Source: Streptomyces sp. WZ.A104
GTDB lineage: Bacteria > Actinomycetota > Actinomycetes > Streptomycetales > Streptomycetaceae
Direction: 5' to 3'
NCBI RefSeq assembly: GCF_002382885.1
Contig: NZ_NWVL01000045.1
Location: 1 to 64,000, forward strand
DNA length: 64,000 nucleotides
Shown piece by piece: positions 58,875-64,000 of this stretch. The notes beneath the pieces are model-generated. The model saw only the letters and a program-made list of their open reading frames with translations. It was not told the DNA's origin and ran no database searches. Positions within the stretch are counted from its first letter, which is position 1; each line of letters starts with the position of its first letter. The position numbers and the translations under genes were made by a program.

Positions 58875-59359
58875 GCGGTGGAAATCCCTCCCCAGGGCGG
58901 GGGAGGTCGGGCTCCTGTCAGAGCCTGCCCCACCCCAAGACCACGCCGCTGCCTCTCTGAGGCGCCGGTCGTCGACGCATCCGTCGAGTCACATGGTGAG
59001 GTCTGTGTGGAGTTTTTATGTGGCCGCTGGGGAACTTGACGGAAAAGCATATGTGACGATCAATCCGACAAGGCGGTCGTCTTCGGTGGCTTCGGAGCCT
59101 CCGGTCCTGGCCGTGGGAGTCACTCGCAGGCCTGTGTGCTGCTGCGGAAGGCGAGCGGTGGGCTGCGGGCCACGGGAGATCGAGGGCGAGAAACGTCAGT
59201 GGACGAGACCAGAATTCCGGTCGCTGTGGAGCTGGATCAAGTCACTCCTGGGGTGGCATCCCGACGGCGGCCGGTGTAAAGCAGGGGCCGGCCGCCGCCT
59301 TCGTCCATGAGGTCCCGCTCAGCGGGGATGCGCGCCCCTCGGGTGGAGTGGGTGTGCGG
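58875..59359. other. gene-free spacer with candidate promoter motif
   Basis: No frame shows sustained coding bias or a recognisable product in these 485 bases. It must contain the promoter of the Agd3-like gene; the only marked element is the motif at 58974-58996. Confidence 0.5.
58974..58996 (-). promoter_or_regulatory. promoter motif shared with the WbaP-like gene
   Basis: GACGCATCCGTCGA followed, after GTCA, by CATGG, 100 bases before the Agd3-like ATG. The same 14 bases followed after TCC by CATGG occur at 39716-39737, 38 bases before the initiating-transferase ATG, in the same orientation. The core GACG-N4-CGTC is symmetrical. Confidence 0.4.
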
Positions 59360-59887
59360 TCACGCGCACAGCACGCGAGTCTCGGGCGTGTAGACCGGGC
59401 CGCCGCTGACGTTGCTGCTGTCGCTGAACTCCGCGTAGAAGTAGGAGTAGAAGCCGATGTTGCCGTTGCAGCCGGAGTCGGCGGCGACCTGCAAGGTCAG
59501 GGTGACGGTACGACTCTGGCCGGGCGGGATGGTGGTGCCGTAGTTGCCGCCGAGGTTCGCCGGCCCGGTGCCGGAACACGGGACGGCCCCGGCGTCCGTC
59601 GCCAGGCTGCAGCCGACGAAGCTGTACTTGAGGTCGGGGCGCTGGGTGGTCAGCCAGGTCGGGTCGATGGACTGGTAGATGAACCAGATGTCGTACGTCT
59701 GATTGTTCTTGATCGTCATCGACAGGTTCACCGCACCGCCGGGCGTGGTGGTGGCGGCGTCGGTCGTGAACGACAGTTCGGCCGGGGCCGGGTCGGCGGC
59801 GCTCGCGGAGGGCGCCAGGCCGAAGAGCGCGAGGGCGAGGGCGATGATCGTGGCGAGACCGAGGCGTCTCGTGTGAGTGGATCTCAT
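59360..59887 (-). CDS. small secreted protein, function unknown
   Basis: A 175-residue exported protein: Arg-containing n-region, hydrophobic core and ASAAD cleavage site within the first 31 residues. A single beta-rich domain of about 140 residues follows, with LSMTIKNNQTYDIWFIYQS and IPPGQSRTVTLTLQVAA, resembling Ig-like/CARDB-type extracellular domains. Four Cys residues (VGCSLATD, VPCSGTG, SGCNGN, RVLCA) could make two disulphides. No enzyme motif is seen. ATG 59887 begins a clear signal peptide; the upstream in-frame extension is not coding-like. Confidence 0.75.
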   Translation of the reverse strand: MRSTHTRRLGLATIIALALALFGLAPSASAADPAPAELSFTTDAATTTPGGAVNLSMTIKNNQTYDIWFIYQSIDPTWLTTQRPDLKYSFVGCSLATDAGAVPCSGTGPANLGGNYGTTIPPGQSRTVTLTLQVAADSGCNGNIGFYSYFYAEFSDSSNVSGGPVYTPETRVLCA

Positions 59888-60535
59888 GGCCCGGGAGAGT
59901 AGGCGCGGTCCACGCGCACCGTCTGCACCCGGAGCCGCACCGTGGGCACGGTGCGGCTGAAAGCGATTGGACGGTGAAGGTCTTGTGCAGCCGTCTTCGC
60001 GCGGTGGTGCGGAGGGCCGTTCCCGCACGACAACGCCATGATGTTGTGCGGATACGGAGAGTCGCCACGCGTTGCCCTGCCGGATGACACGGGTCGCGAG
60101 GTCAATGGCGAATTCCGAGGGCTCGCGATCCGTGCCGCGGTGTGGACCGGCACCCGCCGCACCCGCCTTCGGGCACCACATCCGGGCCTTCCCGGGCGGG
60201 CCTTGACCCTGGCCGCGTTCATCGGTGCGTCGCTCGTCATCCGGGTGTCCGCTGAACTCTCCTTGCGGATTCGTTCCTGGGGATCTGCGCCATCGGCCTG
60301 AACGTTCTGATCGGCATCATCGCCTCCCTCCCCGCGAGTGCGGTGCGTACCGGGGCGAGACGGTGTCTTCCCATGCCAGGGTTGAGCTCCACCACCTCGG
60401 CTCAGCACCCCCGCGTCACCGCAGACGCGCCCGAGGCTGGGGACCGGCCGTCGGTCACAGGCCGCAGTAGTTGACTCCTCCCCTTGTAACTACCACTGCA
60501 TGACAGCGACTTCACGTCGCACTGAAAGCGCGAGG
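59888..60535. other. 648-base stretch without a convincing gene
   Basis: Plus-strand text at about 60205-60345 reads like two frameshifted pieces of a hydrophobic protein (TLAAFIGASLVIRVSAE, then FLGICAIGLNVLIGIIASL), possibly a decayed membrane-protein gene. Nothing else supports a gene. Confidence 0.3.
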
Positions 60536-61948
60536 CTAGCCCGCGACGCGGGCCATCCAGGATTCGACCTCGGCCGAGGAGCGGGGTAGGCCCGCCGACA
60601 GGTTCTCGTGGCCGTCCTCCGTGACGACCAGGTCGTCCTCGATCCGGACGCCGATGCCTCGCCACTCCTGCGGCACGGTCAGGTCGTCGGGCTGGAAGTA
60701 CAGTCCCGGCTCGACCGTGAGCACCATGCCCGGCGCGAGGATGCCGTCGACGTACTCCCCCGAGCGGGCCTGCGCGCAGTCGTGGACGTCCAGGCCGAGC
60801 ATGTGCCCGGTGCCGGCCATCGTGAAGCGACGCTGCAGACCCAGGGCGTACGCACGGTCGACGGGGCCCTTGATGAAGCCCCACTCGACGAGTCGCGCCG
60901 TCAGGTGACGCTGGGACGCCTCGTGGAAGTCGCGGTACGGTGCACCCGGCGTGACCGTGGCCATGCCGGCCTCCTGCGCCTCGTACACCGCGTCGTACAC
61001 CTGGCGCTGGACCGGGGCGAACGTGCCGCCGATCGGGAGTGTGCGAGTGACGTCGGCGGTGTAGAGGGAACGGGTCTCCACGCCGGCGTCGAGCAGCAGC
61101 AGCTCGCCGGGCCGGACCGGGCCGTCGTTCTGCGTCCAGTGCATGATCGTGGCATGGTCACCGGCGGCGCAGATGGAGCCGTATCCGACAGCATTGCCCT
61201 CCAGGCGCGCCCGGCGGAAGAAGGTGCCCTCGATCCACCGCTCGGAGGACGCGACGGCCCGCGACAGCTCGCCGACGCAGTCGGTGAACCCGCGGACGGT
61301 CGAGTCGACAGCCTTGCGCATCTCGCCGATCTCCCACGCGTCCTTGACGAGCCGGAGTTCGGAGAGCGCCTCCTCCAGCTCGTCGTCGCGCTCCTGGTCC
61401 GTGGTGACCGCGGCTTCGAGGGCCGGGTCGATGCCACGGACGATCCGGGTGGGGACGCCGGTGGCGGCAGCCAGGTCGTCGACCGCCGTGCGTACGTCGC
61501 GACAGGGCAGCCCGAGGACGACCTCGGCCTCCGCGAGCGAGCGGCGCCGGCCCATCCAGAGCTCGGCCGTGTAGCCGATCCAGAACTCGTCGTTGGCGCG
61601 GCTGTCGCGCGGCAGCCGGTAGCAGTAGGCGTCGTGGCCGCCGCCTGCGCGGGGTTCGAGCACGAGGGCGCCGTCGCGTGCCTGGTCGCCGGTCATGTGC
61701 ACGTATCCCGTGTACGGGCGGAAGGGGTACGTGTCGTCGTTGGAGCGGGTCTTGAGGTTGCCGGAGGGGATCACGAGGCGCTCGCCGGGGAAGCGCGCGG
61801 AGAGCACGGCGCGGCGGCGGGCTGCGTACGGGGCCTGCTCGTCGGGCTGCAGCCCGTGCCGCTCGGTGTCCGCCCACCCCGACCTCATCAGGGTGGAGAG
61901 TTCCTCGGAGACGTCTTGGTAGAGGTTGTTCTTGCGACCCTTCGCCAC
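60536..61948 (-). CDS. pepP: Xaa-Pro aminopeptidase (aminopeptidase P, M24B)
   Basis: A 470-residue metallopeptidase that removes N-terminal residues before proline. The N-terminal AMP_N domain (about 50-180) precedes the pita-bread catalytic domain. All five metal ligands can be placed: two Asp in LLLLDAGVETRSLYTADVTRT, His in GTGHMLGLDVHD, Glu in LTVEPGLYF and Glu in GVRIEDDLVVT. GTG 61948 is chosen because GAAGAAGG lies upstream; GTG 61978 is an alternative. It is divergent from the LuxR-type regulator. Confidence 0.9.
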   Translation of the reverse strand: MAKGRKNNLYQDVSEELSTLMRSGWADTERHGLQPDEQAPYAARRRAVLSARFPGERLVIPSGNLKTRSNDDTYPFRPYTGYVHMTGDQARDGALVLEPRAGGGHDAYCYRLPRDSRANDEFWIGYTAELWMGRRRSLAEAEVVLGLPCRDVRTAVDDLAAATGVPTRIVRGIDPALEAAVTTDQERDDELEEALSELRLVKDAWEIGEMRKAVDSTVRGFTDCVGELSRAVASSERWIEGTFFRRARLEGNAVGYGSICAAGDHATIMHWTQNDGPVRPGELLLLDAGVETRSLYTADVTRTLPIGGTFAPVQRQVYDAVYEAQEAGMATVTPGAPYRDFHEASQRHLTARLVEWGFIKGPVDRAYALGLQRRFTMAGTGHMLGLDVHDCAQARSGEYVDGILAPGMVLTVEPGLYFQPDDLTVPQEWRGIGVRIEDDLVVTEDGHENLSAGLPRSSAEVESWMARVAG

Positions 61949-62172
61949 GTCCTGCACCTTCTTCCGGATGAGTTCCACGACCGCCGCGGGCCGGCGACCA
62001 CCGGAAGGTACTCCGCGACGTGGGCGCCGGTTGCCGAAGTCCGCCAGTGGCACGGATCGGCCACGCCGGTATCTGGCGTGGCGGCCAGGCTGAGTTCGGC
62101 CCTCAGGCCCGTCACGGCACACGAGCGGGCGGGACCGGCGGCCCCCGAATCGAAGACGTCGATAATCGGTGT

Positions 62173-63156
62173 ATGGCGAATGAGAAACTCGGCGAGGCAC
62201 TCCGGTATCTGGGCATAAGTCGGGAGGGCGCCCGGATCTACCGGACGCTCCTGGAGTGCGGGCCAGCGCCGCTGAGTTCGATCGGTGCCGCGGCCGGGCT
62301 CGGGGACGAGGCGCTGGCGGAGGCGTACCGCGAGCTGGTCGACTGCGGTCTGGCGAGCACCGCGGAGGAGGGTTCCGCCGTCGTGGCGCCGGTGCCACCG
62401 GCCGCGGGCCTGGAGATCCTCGGGCGGCGCCGGGCGGCCGAACTCGACGAGTCCCGGATCACAGTCGGGGGCGCGTTCGAGTCGTTCCGGCGGCAGCGGC
62501 TCGCCGGGTATCACGATCCTCTGGTGGAGGTCGTGACCGGTGACGCCATCGGGCTCCGGATGCGTCAGGCGTGGACGAGCGCCCGGGAGCAGATCCGGCA
62601 GTTCGACTCACCGCCGTACTTTCCCGTCGTGGGCGCCATGGACGACGCACTGGCCACGCTCGCGCGCAGAGTGACCCAGCGGGTCGTGTACTCGCGGGAG
62701 TCCCTGGAGCATCCAGGGCAGCTGGAGAATTCGATCGAGCCGTGCATCGAGGCCGGCGAGCAGGCGCGGGTCCTTCCGTCGGTGCCGGTCAAGCTCGTGA
62801 TCATCGACGACGCGTACGCCCTGGTCGCCCTGTCGATCAAGGAGACGGACGTGTACAACACGATGCTGGTCGTGCAGCCGTGCGGCCTGCTCTCCGCGCT
62901 AGTGGCGCTGTTCGAGCAGTCCTGGCAGAACGCGCTGCCGTTCCACGGCCGTTCGGCCCGGCCTGTGGGGCTGCTGCCCGCCGACCGACGTCTGCTCCGG
63001 CTGCTCGCGGCCGGCGCGAGTGACGATGTGATCGCCCGGGAGATCGGCGTCAGCCGTCGTACGCTCTTCCGTAGGGTGCAGGTCCTGATGGCCCGGCTCG
63101 GGGCTACGAGCCGGTTCCAGCTGGCGCTGCAGGCACAGCGGTCGGGGTGGCTGTGA
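62173..63156 (+). CDS. helix-turn-helix regulator (TrmB-like N-terminus, LuxR-type C-terminal HTH)
   Basis: A 327-residue DNA-binding protein. The N-terminal ~70 residues form a winged-helix-like segment (LRYLGISREGARIYRTLLECG, AYRELVDCGLAST). The middle is a sensor-like domain with no known signature. The C-terminal 65 residues are a LuxR-type HTH (LLRLLAAGASDDVIAREIGVSRRTLFRRVQVLM). No phosphoacceptor domain is present, so it probably binds a small ligand. ATG 62173 is preferred over an upstream in-frame extension antisense to pepP. The divergent aminopeptidase P gene may be a target. Confidence 0.85.
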   Translation: MANEKLGEALRYLGISREGARIYRTLLECGPAPLSSIGAAAGLGDEALAEAYRELVDCGLASTAEEGSAVVAPVPPAAGLEILGRRRAAELDESRITVGGAFESFRRQRLAGYHDPLVEVVTGDAIGLRMRQAWTSAREQIRQFDSPPYFPVVGAMDDALATLARRVTQRVVYSRESLEHPGQLENSIEPCIEAGEQARVLPSVPVKLVIIDDAYALVALSIKETDVYNTMLVVQPCGLLSALVALFEQSWQNALPFHGRSARPVGLLPADRRLLRLLAAGASDDVIAREIGVSRRTLFRRVQVLMARLGATSRFQLALQAQRSGWL

Positions 63157-63174
63157 GTCCGAGGAATGGTCGAG

Positions 63175-63350
63175 GCCTCCGCTCCCGTGAGCCGCTGCCA
63201 CAGATAGGTGTGCGCGAGCGCGCTGTTGTGGGCGACCTGTTCGTTGTCGCCCCCGCGCCCGCCGCCGGTGTTTCCGTGGACGGGGTGTAGTTCCTGCCCC
63301 CTCTGGCCCTGTTCCCCGCGCTGGGCTATGCGCGGGCGTGGGACAAACTG
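63175..63350 (-). other. coding-like minus-strand fragment
   Basis: A frame reading GNTGGGRGGDNEQVAHNS and then ALAHTYLWQRLTG has strong Streptomyces codon bias, with no start codon or proper end; it runs antisense into the regulator gene. It looks like the tail of a gene broken by rearrangement. I cannot name the family. Confidence 0.25.
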
Positions 63351-63354
63351 ACGG

Positions 63355-63393
63355 CGGGACCGGGACCGGGACCGGGACCGGGACCTGGACCGG
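63355..63393 (+). repeat. GGGACC hexanucleotide repeat
   Basis: About six GGGACC units, the last ones imperfect (GGACCT, GGACCG), in the remnant-rich spacer before the sapA-like gene. Confidence 0.75.
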
Positions 63394-63525
63394 GGCCGCG
63401 GCGCGGGTGAGGTTGTGGGCGGTGGCGCCAGTGTGAGCCGGGCGGCGTTCGCGGTGAACGTGCCCGAGGGCAGGTGGGCCAGGGCGGAGTCCTCCAGGTC
63501 GGCGAAGTGGTCGGCTGGGGTTGTG
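63390..63525 (-). pseudogene. IS1380-family transposase fragment
   Basis: The minus strand encodes HFADLEDSALAHLPSG then TFTANAARLTLA (about 63430-63512). After a frameshift it gives ATAHNLTRAA (about 63395-63425). This is the conserved C-terminal block of IS1380-type transposases (ADLK..PLAHLPSG..ANAAWL..A..AHNLTRA). The active-site regions and ends of the element are absent, so it is a dead remnant. Confidence 0.6.
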
Positions 63526-63722
63526 TCTCGGTGTGGTGGGGCTGAGCGGTGGCCGGGGGCGGTGAGGAGGTGGCGTCGGGGTCGGAAGTGGGGTGAGATG
63601 CCGCCTGCTGCGCCACAACACGCAGTCCTCTTGGGATCTTGTGGGGGTGTACAACTATTCGGGTGGGGTGTGTGTCATATCTCTTGAGAGTGCAGGGTTC
63701 CGAAGGACTACGAGGGAGATGC

Positions 63723-64000
63723 ATGCGTTTCATTCGTTCTGTTCTGGCCGGTACCGCGGTGGTGGCTCTGGCTGCTGGGGGTGTGACTGCTCTGGCGGTC
63801 CCAGCCTCGGCCGCGCCGAACACCACACCGCAGGAGGTCTGCGGGAGCGGCTACCGGACCGTCAACTCGGCTCCTGTCGGCTCGTACGGCACGGTCTACC
63901 TGACGTACAACCCGACCAGCGGTAAGAACTGCGTCACGACGATCCGCTCCAACCCGGGCACCGCGCTGGAGACGGGCGCATGGATCTACGTCGACGACAC
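63723..64000 (+). CDS. sapA: spore-associated protein A-like secreted protein (partial, runs off window)
   Basis: The first 92 codons of a small exported protein. The signal peptide MRFIRSVLAGTAVVALAAGG ends around ASAAP. The mature start EVCGSGYRTVNSAPVGSYG with YLTYNPTSGKNCVTTIRSNPG resembles Streptomyces spore-associated protein A, a spore-surface protein of unknown function. The ATG at 63723 has GAGGGAG upstream; an overlapping ATG at 63719 is in another frame. The C-terminal part lies beyond the window. Confidence 0.8.
   Translation, partial: MRFIRSVLAGTAVVALAAGGVTALAVPASAAPNTTPQEVCGSGYRTVNSAPVGSYGTVYLTYNPTSGKNCVTTIRSNPGTALETGAWIYVDD

Noticed and set aside
60038..60345. Possible small plus-strand gene with hydrophobic stretch
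   Set aside because: The hydrophobic text needs a frameshift, there is no ribosome binding site and no recognisable family. Kept only as a possible decayed membrane gene.

Overview
The window is high-GC actinobacterial DNA, almost certainly from a Streptomyces chromosome. The evidence is strong third-position GC bias, many GTG starts, ATGA/GTGA translational coupling, an IdeR/DmdR-type iron box, a SpoIIE/RsbW-type regulator, a spore-associated-protein-A-like gene and complete Mrp, catabolic and surface-polysaccharide loci. No rRNA, tRNA or CRISPR array was recognised. Mobile DNA is limited to a decayed IS1380-like transposase fragment near the right end.

Left part (1-14.5 kb). A 5'-truncated polynucleotide kinase-phosphatase (only the ligase half remains) is followed by arginine catabolism: arginine deiminase, ornithine carbamoyltransferase and an APC amino-acid permease, without carbamate kinase. 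A small RsbW-like kinase gene comes next. From 6.3 to 13.9 kb lies a CoA-dependent aromatic-acid degradation island: enoyl-CoA hydratase, a fused flavin monooxygenase/Old-Yellow-Enzyme of the 2-aminobenzoyl-CoA monooxygenase/reductase type, a PaaX-type regulator, a benzoate/anthranilate-CoA ligase, an acyl-CoA dehydrogenase and a Rid-family protein. Anthranilate (or salicylate) is the likely substrate. A ferredoxin-CDGSH fusion follows.

14.6-21.1 kb is a compact mrp Na+/H+ antiporter operon (A with fused B, then C, D, E, F, G), every junction overlapping. 21.1-39.7 kb is a surface-polysaccharide region: CDP-alcohol phosphotransferase, TagD-like cytidylyltransferase, three glycosyltransferases, a Wzz/BY-kinase-like protein that has lost its Walker A lysine, Wzx-like flippase, Wzy-like polymerase, GDP-mannose 4,6-dehydratase and GDP-fucose synthase, a WbaP-like initiating transferase, and two tandem secreted beta-propeller/Fn3/LamG proteins plus a lipoprotein translationally coupled to gmd.

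40-49.2 kb holds two secreted proteins sharing a domain (one with a LAATG sorting signal) behind a near-perfect iron box, a PAS/GAF/SpoIIE/RsbW multidomain phosphatase, and a choline dehydrogenase/betaine-aldehyde dehydrogenase pair with the wreck of an APC permease between them.

The most striking locus is 49.4-58.9 kb on the minus strand: eight co-directional genes encoding an Agd3-like (CE18) polysaccharide deacetylase, a PelF-like glycosyltransferase, a polytopic membrane protein, three nucleotide-sugar enzymes, a spherulin-4/Sph3-like protein and a GH114 (Ega3-like) endo-galactosaminidase lipoprotein. This unites in one bacterial cluster counterparts of the fungal galactosaminogalactan enzymes and of Pel synthesis, and looks like a complete aminosugar exopolysaccharide/biofilm system. 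The right end carries a secreted hypothetical protein, a divergent aminopeptidase P / LuxR-type regulator pair, the IS1380 remnant and the start of a sapA-like gene.
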